Counted from the first letter of the stretch, positions 17,752 through 27,502 are shown. The stretch is 64,000 nt of DNA from Mesorhizobium loti R88b (GCF_013170845.1 NZ_CP033367.1:992001-1056000); one strand, 5' to 3'. The notes: generated from the sequence alone by a model not told the origin. Numbers and translations are program-made.

Positions 17752-18849
17752 GTGTCGCTATCGCCTCTCTTTTCGGCAAAGTCCTTCGACGATCTCCCCG
17801 GCTGGGGCGAGGATGACCACCTGCCGGCCTTCGAGGCTTTTCGCCGCTCCGCTTTCCATGTGCTGACAAAGCCTTATCGCAGCGGTGCGCTCGGCGTCGA
17901 TTTCGGCGCCTTCGCGGAGGCCTATGCGCAAGCGCGCGCCGTTTCTTCGGTAACAAGAGTGCAAGCCCGCGCCTTCTTCGAGCGCCATTTTGTCCCCATG
18001 CTGGTGCGGCCCGAAACCGGCGCCGGCCTCGTCACCGGCTTCTACGAGCCGCAAGTCGAGGCCTCGCCGGTGCGCGCGGCGCGTTTTGTCGTGCCGCTTT
18101 TGTCGCGCCCGGCCGATCTCGTCGATGTCGACGACGCCAACCGGCCTGACGGGATGGATCCCTATCTCGCCTTCGCGCGCCAAACCCCGAACGGACTGGC
18201 CGAATATCCCGACCGCGGTGCGATCGAGCGCGGCGGGCTTGAGAACCAGGGGCTGGAGATCGCCTGGCTGGCCGACAAGGTCGACGCCTTCTTCATCCAT
18301 GTGCAAGGGGCCGCACGGCTCGCCATGACCGATGGCCGGCTGCGCCGCATCACCTACGCCGCCAAGACAGGCCAGCGCTTTACCGGGCCGGGCAAGGTGC
18401 TGAGCGAGCTGGGCGAAATCCCGCTGGCCGAGGTGACGATGCAGTCGATCCGCGCCTGGTTCAAGGCGCATCCGGACCGCGTCGACGAGATCCTGTGGCG
18501 GAACCGCTCCTACATCTTCTTCCGCGAAGCCGATGTGGAGGATGTGAGCCTTGGCCCGATCGCCGCGGCCAAGGTGCCGCTGACGCCGGGGCGCTCGGTC
18601 GCGGTCGACCGGCTGCTGCACACGTTCGGCACGCCCTTTTATATCGACGCGCCGACGCTGACCGCTTTCGACAAAAAACCGTTCCGGCGGCTGATGATCG
18701 CGCAGGACACCGGCTCGGCCATCACCGGCCCCGCGCGCGGCGACCTGTTCGCCGGTTCGGGCGACGCCGCCGGCGAGATTGCGGGCGTCGTGCGCAATGC
18801 CGCCGATTTCCATGCGCTGGTGCCGCGCTCGCTGCTCGGGGGCGCCTGA
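17752..18849 (+). CDS. mltA: membrane-bound lytic murein transglycosylase A
   Basis: MltA cleaves peptidoglycan between MurNAc and GlcNAc with 1,6-anhydro product. The 365-residue protein has the MltA domain (RAFFERHFVPMLV, GLVTGFYEPQVEASPVR) and the C-terminal 3D domain (FRRLMIAQDTGSAITGPARG, DLFAGSGDAAGEIAG) with its three catalytic-site aspartates. A GTG at 17752 is the only start before the conserved part. No lipoprotein signal is seen at the N-terminus (SLSPLFSAKSFDDLPGWGED), which is common for rhizobial copies. Its stop overlaps the smr start (TGATG). Confidence 0.93.
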   Translation: MSLSPLFSAKSFDDLPGWGEDDHLPAFEAFRRSAFHVLTKPYRSGALGVDFGAFAEAYAQARAVSSVTRVQARAFFERHFVPMLVRPETGAGLVTGFYEPQVEASPVRAARFVVPLLSRPADLVDVDDANRPDGMDPYLAFARQTPNGLAEYPDRGAIERGGLENQGLEIAWLADKVDAFFIHVQGAARLAMTDGRLRRITYAAKTGQRFTGPGKVLSELGEIPLAEVTMQSIRAWFKAHPDRVDEILWRNRSYIFFREADVEDVSLGPIAAAKVPLTPGRSVAVDRLLHTFGTPFYIDAPTLTAFDKKPFRRLMIAQDTGSAITGPARGDLFAGSGDAAGEIAGVVRNAADFHALVPRSLLGGA

Positions 18850-19379
18850 TGATCAAGCGCCCGGATAAGCTCAGCGAGGACGACCGGGTGTTGTGGAACC
18901 TGGTGGCGCGAACGGCCAAGCCGCTGAAGGGCAGGACTGCCGTCGATGTTCCCGACATTGCCGCTGATGCCAGACCAACGACGACGCAGTCGGTCCAGCC
19001 TGCCGCCACTGCCGCGGGTGTGGCAAAGCCGAAGGCCCAGCATGTCACGCACCGGCTCGATGAGCCGACGCTGGACAAATTGTCGAAGGGCCGGCTGCCG
19101 ATCGAAGGCCGCGTCGACCTGCACGGGATGACGCAGGACGAGGCGTATTCGCTGCTGTTCTCGTTCCTGCACCGGGCGCATGCCGGCGGCGTCCGCTATG
19201 TCCTGGTCATCACCGGCAAGGGTTCGTCCTCCGGCGGCGACGGCGTGCTGCGGCGCGCCGTGCCCGCCTGGCTGTCGACGCCGGCGTTCCGGCCGCTGGT
19301 TTCCAGCCACGACCATGCCGCCCGCAACCATGGCGGCGCCGGCGCGCTCTATATCAGGCTGCGGCGGGTGCGTCCGTGA
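18849..19379 (+). CDS. Smr/MutS family DNA- or RNA-binding endonuclease
   Basis: A 176-residue protein with a charged, proline-rich N-terminus and the Smr domain from about residue 88: GRVDLHGMTQDEAYSLLFSF (the DLHG signature), then ITGKGSSSGGDGVLRRAVPAWL and HGGAGALYIRLRRVR. Smr domains nick DNA or cleave RNA, including mRNA on collided ribosomes in some bacteria. The ATG at 18849 overlaps the mltA stop by one base, so the two are translationally coupled. The pairing mltA-smr is conserved in Rhizobiales. Confidence 0.93.
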   Translation: MIKRPDKLSEDDRVLWNLVARTAKPLKGRTAVDVPDIAADARPTTTQSVQPAATAAGVAKPKAQHVTHRLDEPTLDKLSKGRLPIEGRVDLHGMTQDEAYSLLFSFLHRAHAGGVRYVLVITGKGSSSGGDGVLRRAVPAWLSTPAFRPLVSSHDHAARNHGGAGALYIRLRRVRP

Positions 19380-19398
19380 GGGTCGGGGAGCAGCCCGC

Positions 19399-19767
19399 AT
19401 GACGCCGTTCGGCGAAAAACTGCGGGCACTTCGCGCCGAGCGCGGCGTCAGCCAGAAGGACATGGCGGCCGCAATCGGCGTCAGCGCCGCCTATCTCTCG
19501 GCGCTCGAGCATGGCCGGCGCGGTGCGCCGACCTGGACGCTGATCCAGAAGATCATCGGCTATTTCAACATCATCTGGGACGATGCCGAGGAGCTGGCGC
19601 GGCTGGCCGAAGCCTCGCACCCGCGTGTCAGGCTCGACACGTCGGGTCTCAACCCCGCCGCCACGGAGCTCGCAAACCTTCTGGCCGAGAACATCGAAAA
19701 GCTCGACGAGACGGAACTGCGCCGCATCACAGCCTCGATCCGCGCGGCGCTGGGTCGGCTGAAGTAG
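19399..19767 (+). CDS. HTH-type (XRE) transcriptional regulator
   Basis: The 122-residue protein opens with an XRE helix-turn-helix: GEKLRALRAERGVSQKDMAA then GVSAAYLSALEHGRRGAPTW. The remainder (ARLAEASHPRVRLDTSGLNP, ATELANLLAENIEKLDETEL) is a helical tail seen in rhizobial homologues that follow smr. It is cytoplasmic and dimeric by analogy. It begins 20 bases after the smr stop, so it is probably the last gene of the timA-mltA-smr run. The target genes are unknown. Confidence 0.9.
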   Translation: MTPFGEKLRALRAERGVSQKDMAAAIGVSAAYLSALEHGRRGAPTWTLIQKIIGYFNIIWDDAEELARLAEASHPRVRLDTSGLNPAATELANLLAENIEKLDETELRRITASIRAALGRLK

Positions 19768-19836
19768 TCGCACCGGCCGGGCGTTCACCGCAAGACAGTG
19801 CCCGCCGGCGTCAGCCAGCGGGCAGCTGTAGCGGGA

Positions 19837-20079
19837 TCAGGGCTTGCCGGCTGCGCCGCCATTGCTATTGGTGCCGCGGCCACCATTGTCGCCGTGATCG
19901 CGGCCACCGTTTCCGCCGCCCAGGCAGTCCGATGCACCGGCAGTGCCACAACAACGGCCAGCCCACAGATCGTTGAGGTTGGTCTTGGCACAGCTTTTGG
20001 TCTCATCGGCCATAGCGGTACCGGCAAGGCTCGACATGGCGATGGCGGCGAGAAGGGTATTACGCAGGAAAGCAGTCAT
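19837..20079 (-). CDS. small secreted glycine-rich protein
   Basis: The 80-residue product has a 25-residue signal peptide (FLRNTLLAAIAMSSLAGTAMA) and a mature part with four cysteines (SCAKTNLNDLWAGRCCGTAG, ASDCLGG) and then a Gly/Asn/Asp tail (GGGNGGRDHGDNGGRGTNSN). It lacks recognisable domains. An ATG at 20079 follows GGAGACTTCAAA. It stands alone between the HTH gene and the transglutaminase-like gene. Confidence 0.6.
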   Translation of the reverse strand: MTAFLRNTLLAAIAMSSLAGTAMADETKSCAKTNLNDLWAGRCCGTAGASDCLGGGNGGRDHGDNGGRGTNSNGGAAGKP

Positions 20080-20202
20080 TTGAAGTCTCCATGGTTGGGT
20101 TTCGTCGTTCACAGCTGTGTGTCGCCGGGTGGGACGAAATGGTTCATGGAGGGTATGGAAAAATTTTGAGGTGGCGTGAGGAGCGCTGCTGGAGACGGCG
20201 GC

Positions 20203-20262
20203 GCCGCCCCTCATCCGCCTGCCGGCACCTTCTCCCCGTAGAGAGACGGGGAGAAGGGAACG
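20203..20262. repeat. palindromic repeat, family C
   Basis: GCGCCGCCCCTCATCCGCCT and CTTCTCCCCGTAGAGAGACG..GGGGAGAAGG match the halves of the element at 13186-13368. Confidence 0.6.
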
Positions 20263-20263
20263 C

Positions 20264-20878
20264 CTACTGAACCGAGCCCACCAGGATCTGCTGGCCGCCG
20301 CGGATCGAGACCCAGCGGCCGGTGTTGTCGATCGCCTGCCGCTTGAGGAAGCGGTAGCCGGTCTGGTCCCAGGCCTTGACCTTGTTGGTCAGATTGTCGA
20401 GCACATAGTCGCCCTTGTCGGTGCGCACCGTCAGCACGGAGTGGCCTTCGCCGTCGGGCTTGCGCACCACGGTGATGAGAAGATCGGACAGCGAGATGCC
20501 CATGTGGGACAGCCGGCGGCGCTTTTCCAGCACATAGTCCTCGCAATCGCCAACGCCCTTGTCGGGATAGGCCCAGACCTCATCCTTGCCGTAAATGTCC
20601 ATGTCGCTCATCGGCTTGACGGCCGCGTTGACCCTGGCTGTAACGCCGGCGAGCTTGCTCATCAGCCCACTGGTCATTTTCGCCGGCGCCAGATTGCTCG
20701 GACGGATGGAGCATTCGCCTGGATGCAGCTTGCAGAAATCATAGTGGCCGATCGGCTGCGAGGTCATCCCCCCGGTCGCCATGGCTCCGGCAGCCATTGC
20801 CGGCCAGCTTCCCGTGACTGCCAATCCAGCTGCCACCGCGCAAAAACGCAGCCTTTTCGCGATTGTTGAGGAATTCAT
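20264..20878 (-). CDS. bacterial transglutaminase-like cysteine proteinase (BTLCP)
   Basis: A 204-residue exported protein: signal peptide to about residue 30 (GSWPAMAAGA), Cys-containing region (YDFCKLHPGECSIRPSNL), then the papain-like triad of the family, Cys112 in GVGDCEDYV, His146 in GEGHSVLTV and Asp161 in YVLDNL. Family members often pair with LapD/LapG-type biofilm control, but no LapA or LapD is nearby. It is preceded by a perfect CtrA-type site 21 bases upstream of the ATG (20899-20913). Confidence 0.9.
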   Translation of the reverse strand: MNSSTIAKRLRFCAVAAGLAVTGSWPAMAAGAMATGGMTSQPIGHYDFCKLHPGECSIRPSNLAPAKMTSGLMSKLAGVTARVNAAVKPMSDMDIYGKDEVWAYPDKGVGDCEDYVLEKRRRLSHMGISLSDLLITVVRKPDGEGHSVLTVRTDKGDYVLDNLTNKVKAWDQTGYRFLKRQAIDNTGRWVSIRGGQQILVGSVQ

Positions 20879-20898
20879 TGTCCCCGTCCACCCTGTTG

Positions 20899-20913
20899 TT
20901 AACGAAACGTTAA
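20899..20913. promoter_or_regulatory. full CtrA binding site TTAA-N7-TTAA
   Basis: TTAACGAAACGTTAA is a palindromic match to the CtrA consensus, 21 bases upstream of the transglutaminase-like gene start on the minus strand. It suggests cell-cycle control of that gene. Confidence 0.6.
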
Positions 20914-21139
20914 GGGGGATTTACAGCCCGTGTCAATCGCGACGACCACAGGACTGGGGACATGGTTACCCACAGGGAAGGACAGCGGCACATGTGCAAC
21001 AGAATCTTCCGGCCGCTGCTTTTGCCCGGGGAATATTGCGCGCGTTGCCGCTATACTTTTGTTTTACGCAAGGTCGTTGTCACAAGACCGTCGCGCACCC
21101 TCGGGCCAGGCCCGTGGGCGTGGTTTGGGTGACACGCAC

Positions 21140-22417
21140 CTACCGCTTGGCGGTGCGGACCAGCTTCGGTCTCACAGCGACGCGGTTCTGGCGGCCATAG
21201 CTGGTGATGAAGTCTACGATGCGCGGCACGATCTCGGAGCGGAAGCGCGAGCCGTTGAAGACGCCGTAATGGCCGACCGCCGGCTGCATGTAGTGCGCCT
21301 TCTTGTCAGCCGGGATGTTGACGCACAGATCCTGCGCCGCTTTGGTCTGGCCAAGGCCCGAAATGTCGTCATTCTCGCCCTCGACCGTGAACAGGGCGAC
21401 GTTGCGAATGACGGACGGATCGATCTTCGTGCCGCGATGCGTCATCTCGCCCTTGGGCAAGGCCTGGCGCACGAACACGGTGTCGACGGTCTGCAGGTAG
21501 AACTCCGCCGTCAGGTCCATGACGGCCAGATATTCGTCATAGAAGTCGCGGTGTTTTTCGGCATTGTCGCCGTCATGCTTCACAAGGTGCATGAAGAAGT
21601 CCTTGTGGGCGATGATGTGGCGGTCGAGATTCATGCTCATGAAGCCGGACAGCTGCAGGAAGCCGGGATAGACCTCGCGGCCGAAGCCCGGCACCGGCCA
21701 GGGCGCGTGCATGACGACATTGTCGCGGAACCAGTCGATGCCCTTTTCCTCGGCCAGGAGATTGACCGCGGTCGGGTTGCGGCGGGTGTCGATCGGCCCG
21801 CCCATCAGGGTCATCGTCGACGGCACGAAGGGGTCGCCCTTGGTCTCCATCAGCGCCACCGCCGCCAGCACGGGCACGGAAGGCTGGCACACCGCCATCA
21901 CATGGGTGTCGGGGCCGAGCGCGTGGAACATCTCGATGATGTAGTCGATATAGTCGTCGAGATCGAAGCTGCCGTCGGCCAGCGGCACCATGCGGGCGTC
22001 GACCCAGTCGGTGATGTGGACATCGGCATAGGGCAGCATGGCTTCCACCGTGCCGCGCAGCAGCGTCGCATAGTGGCCCGACATCGGCGCCACGATCAGA
22101 AGCTTCGGATCCGGCTTGCGACCGGCGGGGAGACCGCGCTCGAAGCGGACGAGGTTGCAGAACGGCTTCGACCAGACGGTTTTCTCGGTGACCGCGACGC
22201 TCTTCCAGTCGACGACGGTCTTGACGAGGCCGAAGGCCGGTTTGCCGTAGCGGCGCGTGGTGCGTTCGAACAGTTCGGCGCCCGCCGCGATCGAACGGCC
22301 CCAGGGGGTGTGCGAGATCGGATTGAGCGGGTTGGAGTAGAACATCCGCACCGCATCGGCGTAGAGGCGCGCAGGCTGCAAGGCGGCGTGGTTCATTTCG
22401 TAGAGCTGGTAGAACAT
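21140..22417 (-). CDS. phaZ: intracellular polyhydroxyalkanoate depolymerase
   Basis: PhaZ releases 3-hydroxybutyrate from storage PHB granules. The 425-residue protein begins MFYQLYEMNHAALQPARLYA, the conserved start of type-1 intracellular depolymerases; ATG 22417 is used, since the TTG at 22420 adds one residue only. Cys177 in AVCQPSVP replaces the serine of a lipase box and is the known nucleophile of this family. APMSGHYATLLRGTVEAMLP and the C-terminal GHYGVFNGSRFR (with the His) are also diagnostic. It is cytoplasmic and stands alone. Confidence 0.95.
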   Translation of the reverse strand: MFYQLYEMNHAALQPARLYADAVRMFYSNPLNPISHTPWGRSIAAGAELFERTTRRYGKPAFGLVKTVVDWKSVAVTEKTVWSKPFCNLVRFERGLPAGRKPDPKLLIVAPMSGHYATLLRGTVEAMLPYADVHITDWVDARMVPLADGSFDLDDYIDYIIEMFHALGPDTHVMAVCQPSVPVLAAVALMETKGDPFVPSTMTLMGGPIDTRRNPTAVNLLAEEKGIDWFRDNVVMHAPWPVPGFGREVYPGFLQLSGFMSMNLDRHIIAHKDFFMHLVKHDGDNAEKHRDFYDEYLAVMDLTAEFYLQTVDTVFVRQALPKGEMTHRGTKIDPSVIRNVALFTVEGENDDISGLGQTKAAQDLCVNIPADKKAHYMQPAVGHYGVFNGSRFRSEIVPRIVDFITSYGRQNRVAVRPKLVRTAKR

Positions 22418-22640
22418 CAAGAACCCCGCTGCTGCCTCGACCGAAGGGACGACGAGCAGCGCCGAGCCTTAAATGTCTCGCGGCGAAGTTAACAACTAAT
22501 TGCTGCGACGCAATACGTCACGTTGCGTGACCAATAGTTCTTTCGTCCAAACCGTTGCAAATCCGCCTGGAATGGCCGAGCCGGCTCAATGTGCAGTGCC
22601 GAAATGTGTAGGAAATGTGTCTGGCGATGCCGACACCGGA

Positions 22641-22700
22641 CCATGATCCCGAAAAGTGGGCTGCGGTCTTCGGTAGAGATTCATGGTCCAGGGAAATCGG
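22641..22700. repeat. dispersed rhizobial intergenic element
   Basis: ATGATCCCGAAAAGTGGGCT...TTCATGGTCC is a partly palindromic copy of the element also found at 49784-49834. It lies just downstream of the rlpA-like gene within the 280-base gap before phaZ. Confidence 0.5.
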
Positions 22701-22701
22701 A

Positions 22702-23070
22702 TCAGATGCGCGCCATGCAAACGGCTGTCTGGCCGGAGCCAATGAAGCCGAGCTGGCCGGCGGCGCCTTTCGACAGGTCGAGCACGCGTCCCCTGATGAA
22801 TGGACCCCGATCGTTGATGCGCACGATGACGCTTTTGCCATTGTTCTGGTTGGTGACCCGCAATTTGGTGCCGAAAGGCAGCGTGCGGTGGGCGGCGGTC
22901 ATCGCCGAAGGGTTCATGCGCTCGCCCGATGCGGTCTTCGAGTGCAGCGCGTACCACGATGCACGGCCGCACTGGCCGGCGGCGGCGGTTGCCGAAGTGG
23001 CGGAAGCGCCGACCATCAGGCCAGCAGCGATCGTTACCGCGACAAGCGCGGTCTGGTTTAGGTTCTTCAT
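22702..23070 (-). CDS. RlpA-like septal-ring lytic transglycosylase (short)
   Basis: The 122-residue protein has a signal peptide ([23 protein letters not shown]) and one double-psi beta-barrel: [37 protein letters not shown] and [20 protein letters not shown] with the conserved Asp and His. RlpA proteins cleave denuded peptidoglycan glycans at the septum. The C-terminal SPOR domain of full RlpA is absent, so septal targeting may be different. It has its own upstream region and no close operon partner. Confidence 0.92.
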   Translation of the reverse strand: MKNLNQTALVAVTIAAGLMVGASATSATAAAGQCGRASWYALHSKTASGERMNPSAMTAAHRTLPFGTKLRVTNQNNGKSVIVRINDRGPFIRGRVLDLSKGAAGQLGFIGSGQTAVCMARI

Positions 23071-23379
23071 CTGTAAGGGGTGGCTCCGTTTTTGACAGAC
23101 CCCAGCCGTTAGGTGGCGAATAAGGCAGGAAATGCGGCAAGCATCTGTCAGTTCCGTGGCAAGAGCACACGTTTGGAGTCACAGGGTAACAGTCTGTCAG
23201 GGATTTTCCGAAGCGCCGTGACCAATTCTTGATGGTCATCATGGCTATATCCGGGACTTATTTGACAAGATCGAGCGTTGATATTCAAGTAGAAATGAGT
23301 GCGGTCGAGCCAGATCCTTTGGCTCTTTCATCGCGGCCACGGTGCCGCAATCGATCGACTGGGAAAGCGAGATCCGTCA

Positions 23380-23556
23380 ATGAGACTGACCAAAAATCTG
23401 CTGGCCTTGATTGTGCTGGCCGTAGGCGCGCTGTGGTCGCTGCAAGGCATCGGCGTGGTCGGCGGCAGCTTCATGACCGGCCAGTCGCAATGGCTCTATA
23501 TCGGCCTCGTGGCCATGCTGGTGGGGCTGATCGGGTTGGTGTGGGCGAACCGATAG
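23380..23556 (+). CDS. small two-helix membrane protein
   Basis: The 58-residue ORF has two hydrophobic segments (NLLALIVLAVGALWSLQGIG and LYIGLVAMLVGLIGLVWA) separated by VVGGSFMTGQSQW. The pattern LWSLQGxGxxxGSFMTG is typical of a small membrane-protein family annotated as hypothetical in many bacteria. The ATG at 23380 lies nine bases after GAGATCCG. No partner gene is evident and the palindromic repeat at 23565 follows directly. Confidence 0.7.
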   Translation: MRLTKNLLALIVLAVGALWSLQGIGVVGGSFMTGQSQWLYIGLVAMLVGLIGLVWANR

Positions 23557-23564
23557 GCTTCGAA

Positions 23565-23630
23565 GGTCGACCCCCACTCCGTCGAGCTTCGCTCGACACC
23601 TCTCCCCCGATCGACGGGGGAGAGGAAGGG
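23565..23630. repeat. palindromic repeat, family A (inverted)
   Basis: GGTCGACCCCCACTCCGTCG and CTCTCCCCCGATCGACGGGG are the reverse complement of 11890-11955. Confidence 0.75.
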
Positions 23631-23720
23631 CGCTGTCCTACCGATAGATCGGTAACAGTTTGAACCGGATACATGGGTAACAGTTCTCCCCTATGCGTCC
23701 GCCGCCGCAGCCCTGGCGCC

Positions 23721-24518
23721 CTAACCGAACAGCCGATCCAGTATCATGCCTTCGAGCCGGGCAAGCTCGGCGGAACCGCGCCGGCGTGGCCGGGCCACCG
23801 GCACGTCGAGATCAAGCGCGATCTTGCCTTCGCTGATCACCACGACCCGGTCGGCGAGCGCCACCGCCTCGGCGACATCATGCGTCACCAGCACCGCGGT
23901 GAACTTCTGCGCGAGCCAGATGCGTTCCAGCAATTGCTGCATCTCGATGCGGGTCAGCGCGTCGAGCGCGCCGAGCGGCTCGTCGAGCGCCAGGATCTGC
24001 GGGTGGCCGACCAGCGCGCGGGCGAGCGCGACGCGCTGCTTCTGGCCGCCGGACAGCACCGAAGGCCATTCATCGGCGCGATCGGCAAGGCCAACCTCGC
24101 CAAGGATATCGAGGGCGCGTTGCCTTGCGTCCGTGCCGGACGCGATGCCGGTCAGCCCGACCTCGACATTCCTGACCACGCTGGCCCAAGGCAGCAGGCG
24201 CGGCTCCTGGAACATGAAGCGGGTACAGCTGTGGCCTTGTTCCTCGGCGCCGAGCGTCAGCGATCCCGATGTCGGCCGGTCGAGCCCAGCCAGCAGCCTG
24301 AGCAAGGTGCTCTTGCCGCAGCCGCTCTTGCCGATGACGGCAACGAACTGTCCGGCCGGCACGTCAAGGTCGATGCCGTCGAGCACGATCTTGTCGCCGA
24401 AGCGTTTTCCCACGCCCTTGAAGGCGAAGGCGCGCCGTCCTTCGACCGATATCGCCGGGCGCACCGGCACTGGTGCGGCGACAAAGGAGCGGACGGAGGT
24501 CAGGCTGGCAGCAGGCAT
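23721..24518 (-). CDS. ssuB: aliphatic sulfonate ABC transporter ATP-binding protein
   Basis: The 265-residue cytoplasmic ATPase has Walker [10 protein letters not shown] at residues 63-71, the Q-loop [10 protein letters not shown], signature LSGGQKQRV, Walker [13 protein letters not shown] and switch VTHDVAEAV. This LPW and DEPLGALD combination is typical of the SsuB/TauB (nitrate-sulfonate-taurine) subfamily. It is the last gene of the ssuADCB group, starting five bases after the ssuC stop. Substrate assignment comes from the linked ssuD and ssuA. Confidence 0.93.
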   Translation of the reverse strand: MPAASLTSVRSFVAAPVPVRPAISVEGRRAFAFKGVGKRFGDKIVLDGIDLDVPAGQFVAVIGKSGCGKSTLLRLLAGLDRPTSGSLTLGAEEQGHSCTRFMFQEPRLLPWASVVRNVEVGLTGIASGTDARQRALDILGEVGLADRADEWPSVLSGGQKQRVALARALVGHPQILALDEPLGALDALTRIEMQQLLERIWLAQKFTAVLVTHDVAEAVALADRVVVISEGKIALDLDVPVARPRRRGSAELARLEGMILDRLFG

Positions 24519-24523
24519 GGGCG

Positions 24524-25300
24524 TTATCCGTTCTGGAAAGCCGGATGCCAGCCGAGCGATAGCCGCTCGAGCAGGCGGGCGAGGCTGTCGGCGAGCTTGC
24601 CGAGCAGCGCATAGATCAGGATCGACAGCACGACGACATCGATCAGCAGGAATTCACGCGCCTGCATGGCCATGTAGCCGAGGCCGGAGCTGGCCGAGAT
24701 GGTCTCGGCGACAATCAGCGTCAGCCACATGATGCCCAAGGCGTAGCGCAGGCCGACGAAGATCGCCGGCAGCGCGCCGGGCAGGATCACCCTGAAGAAC
24801 AGTGCGCGTCGGTCCATGCCGTAGACGCGGCCCATCTCGACCAGTTGCGGATCGACGCTCTGGATGCCGAGCAGGGTGTTGACGTAGATCGGGAAGAACA
24901 CGCCAAGCGCCACCAGGAACAGCTTTGCTTCCTCGTCGATGCCGAACCACAGGATGACGAGCGGGATCAGCGCCAGATGCGGGATGTTGCGGATCATCTG
25001 CAGCGTGGTGTCGGTCAGGCCGCGGCTGAGCCGCGACAGCCCGTTGGCAAGGCCGAGCGCGAAGCCGATCGAGCCGCCGACGGCAAAGCCGGCAAGCGCG
25101 CGCGCCGTGGACACGCCGATGTTGCGGATCAATTCGCCCGACAGCGTCAGCCGCCAGAAGGCCTCGGCGACAGCGCTTGGCGCTGGCAACACATTGGCCG
25201 GCATGACGCCCGCGCGGCTGGCAGCCTCCCAGCCGGCGATGACCAGCACCGGCAACACCCAGCCGATAGCATTTGCCTGGAGGCGAGAAAGAAAGCTCAT
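24524..25300 (-). CDS. ssuC: aliphatic sulfonate ABC transporter permease
   Basis: The 258-residue protein has about six membrane helices starting [19 protein letters not shown] and the EAA loop near [20 protein letters not shown], which contacts the ATPase. The motif [20 protein letters not shown] is the SsuC signature. It overlaps the ssuD stop by four bases (ATGA), indicating coupled translation. Confidence 0.95.
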   Translation of the reverse strand: MSFLSRLQANAIGWVLPVLVIAGWEAASRAGVMPANVLPAPSAVAEAFWRLTLSGELIRNIGVSTARALAGFAVGGSIGFALGLANGLSRLSRGLTDTTLQMIRNIPHLALIPLVILWFGIDEEAKLFLVALGVFFPIYVNTLLGIQSVDPQLVEMGRVYGMDRRALFFRVILPGALPAIFVGLRYALGIMWLTLIVAETISASSGLGYMAMQAREFLLIDVVVLSILIYALLGKLADSLARLLERLSLGWHPAFQNG

Positions 25301-26478
25301 GAGGAGGCCTGCAGGCGGGCCGCGCCATGGAAGCCGACCGAGAACTCATTGGCGATGTTCTGATGCGCCCGCTGCCGGCTGGTGCCGAGCCCGAGCTTCG
25401 GAAACAACAGCTCAGCGACGCGGTAGGCTTCCTCGAGATGCGGATAGCCGGAGCCGATGATGGTATCGATGCCGATCGCCTGGTACTCGCGGATGCGCTC
25501 GGTGATCTGCTCCGGTGTGCCGACCAGCGCGGTGCCGGCGCCGCCGCGCACCAGGCCGACACCAGCCCACAGATTGGGCGACACGACGAGCCTGTCGCGG
25601 CGGCCGCCATGCAGCTCGGCCATGCGGCGCTGGCCGACCGAGTCCATCTGGTTGAGGAAGCGCGCCTGGGCATTTTCGATCTGGGCTGACGTGACATGGC
25701 TGATCAGCCGGTCGGCGGCGCGCCAGGCTTCGTCCTCGGTTTCGCGAACGATGAAATGCAGCCGGATGCCGAAACGCAGCTTCCGGCCGCGCAGCGCTGC
25801 TTTCTCGCGCGCCGAGGCCAGTTTCTCGGCGACCTGTGCCGGCGGCTCGCCCCAGGTCAGGTACATGTCGACGAGGTCGGCGGCGAGGTCCTGCCCGGCG
25901 TCCGACGAGCCGCCGAAATAGAGAGGCGGCCGTTCCTGGCTTGGCAGCAGGTCAAGGCGGCCATTCTCGACGCGATAATATTTGCCGTCGAAATTGACGC
26001 GCTCGCCCGAGACCAGGCCGCGCCAGATGGTCAGGAATTCATGCGCCTGGGCATAGCGTTCGTCATGCGGCAGGAAGACGCCGTCACCGGCAAGCTCGGT
26101 CGGGTTGCCGCCGACCACGACATTGAGCAGCAGGCGGCCATTGCTCAGCCGGTCAAGCGCCGCCGTCTGGCGCGCGGCGAAGGTGGGCAACGTCACGCCG
26201 GGCCTGAGTGCCACCAGGAATTTGAGTTTTTCGGTGAGCGTCGCAAGCCCCGTCGCGGTGATCCAGGAATCCTCGCAATTCTGCCCGGTCGGCAACAGCA
26301 CGCCGGGAAAGCCGAGCCGGTCGACCGCCTGGGCGATCTCCTTGAAGTAGCCGAATTCCGGCGGCCGCTGCTGCTGTTCGGAGCCGAGATAGGAGCCGTC
26401 GCCATGCGTGGGGATGAACCAGAAGAAATCGAGCTGCCCCTCTGGCGTGATCTTGGCTGGAGCGTCTGGCGCAGTCAC
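25297..26478 (-). CDS. ssuD: FMNH2-dependent alkanesulfonate monooxygenase
   Basis: SsuD splits alkanesulfonates into sulfite and an aldehyde using FMNH2 and O2. The 393-residue protein has the luciferase-like fold; [42 protein letters not shown] and YFGGSSDAG are well conserved, and Cys in NCEDSW corresponds to the active-site cysteine of SsuD. The start is GTG 26478 with AGGAG eight bases upstream. The reductase partner SsuE is not in the block, so FMNH2 must come from another enzyme. Confidence 0.95.
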   Translation of the reverse strand: MTAPDAPAKITPEGQLDFFWFIPTHGDGSYLGSEQQQRPPEFGYFKEIAQAVDRLGFPGVLLPTGQNCEDSWITATGLATLTEKLKFLVALRPGVTLPTFAARQTAALDRLSNGRLLLNVVVGGNPTELAGDGVFLPHDERYAQAHEFLTIWRGLVSGERVNFDGKYYRVENGRLDLLPSQERPPLYFGGSSDAGQDLAADLVDMYLTWGEPPAQVAEKLASAREKAALRGRKLRFGIRLHFIVRETEDEAWRAADRLISHVTSAQIENAQARFLNQMDSVGQRRMAELHGGRRDRLVVSPNLWAGVGLVRGGAGTALVGTPEQITERIREYQAIGIDTIIGSGYPHLEEAYRVAELLFPKLGLGTSRQRAHQNIANEFSVGFHGAARLQASS

Positions 26479-26548
26479 GGGCGGATCTCCTGGAGATTAC
26501 AAACGGCAAAGGCGCCGGACGTTTCCGCCCGGCGCCGCCCGAGAAAAA

Positions 26549-27502
26549 TCAGTTACCCGGCGCAGTCCACACCGCGTCGGAAATACGGACCGCCTTCGGG
26601 ATCAGGCCGAGCTTGTAGAAGCGGTCGGCGGTCGCCTGCTGGCTGGCGACAATCTCGTCGCTGAGCGGGAAAATGCCAAATTTGCTGCGGTTGGCGGCGA
26701 TGATCTGGGCGTCGAGCGGCACACCGGTCACCTCATGCAGCGCCTCGGCGACCTTGTCGCGGTTCTGGTCTGCCCATTTCGCGGCCTCGCCCAGAGCAGC
26801 GATGGTCGTGGTCACGACCTCCGGATGCGCCTTGGCGAAATCCTTGTTGGCGAGAATATAGCTGTTGACCTTGAGCACGTCGCTGGAACGGGCCAGCACA
26901 CGCGGCTGGTAACGTGTCTCGGCGATGGCGAAGAACGGATCCCAGACCGCCCAGGCATCGATCTGGTCGCTGGCGAAGGCGGCGGCGGCGTCCGCAGGGC
27001 TGAGATAGATCGGTGTGATCTGATCGTAGGGAAGGCCGGCCTTCTCCAGCGTCGCCACAAGAAGATTGTGCGCGGAAGTGCCCTTGCCGACGCCAACGCG
27101 TTTGCCCTTGAGATCGGCGACCGACTGGATGGGAGAGGCCGGTTTGACGAAGACTGCCTCGCCATCACCATTGGGCGGCATCGCAGCGACATAGACAATG
27201 TTGGCCCCAGCCGATTGTCCAAAAATCGGCGGCGCGTCACCCGTGTAACCGACATCGACGGCGCCGACATTCAAGGCCTCGACCAGCGGCGGACCGGCGG
27301 TGAATTCGACCCACTTCACCACGACGCCCTTGTCGCTCAGCGCCTTCTCGATCACCTGCTGCTGCCTGGCGACGACCGGCAGGCCGGTTTTCTGGTAGCC
27401 GATAGAGAGCTGCCTCAGCTCCTGCGCGGAGGCGCCAAACGACAGGGCAACACCCGCCGCCAGTAGGCCGATGCCGAAAACGCGTCTCGTCAGACTGAAC
27501 AT
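26549..27502 (-). CDS. ssuA: sulfonate ABC transporter substrate-binding protein
   Basis: The 317-residue protein has a signal peptide (GIGLLAAGVALSFGASAQE) and the SsuA core: LSIGYQKTGLPVVARQQQVI, VDVGYTGDAPPIFGQSAGAN and WAVWDPFFAIAETRYQPRVL. It delivers aliphatic sulfonates to SsuBC. GAGAGGGACC precedes the ATG. It heads the ssuA-D-C-B unit, and a TCTA-N9-TAGA dyad lies 76-92 bases upstream (27578-27594). Confidence 0.94.
   Translation of the reverse strand: MFSLTRRVFGIGLLAAGVALSFGASAQELRQLSIGYQKTGLPVVARQQQVIEKALSDKGVVVKWVEFTAGPPLVEALNVGAVDVGYTGDAPPIFGQSAGANIVYVAAMPPNGDGEAVFVKPASPIQSVADLKGKRVGVGKGTSAHNLLVATLEKAGLPYDQITPIYLSPADAAAAFASDQIDAWAVWDPFFAIAETRYQPRVLARSSDVLKVNSYILANKDFAKAHPEVVTTTIAALGEAAKWADQNRDKVAEALHEVTGVPLDAQIIAANRSKFGIFPLSDEIVASQQATADRFYKLGLIPKAVRISDAVWTAPGN

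Noticed and set aside
20930..22492. 520-residue open frame on the plus strand opposite phaZ
   Set aside because: No recognisable domain; the opposite strand encodes a complete, conserved depolymerase.
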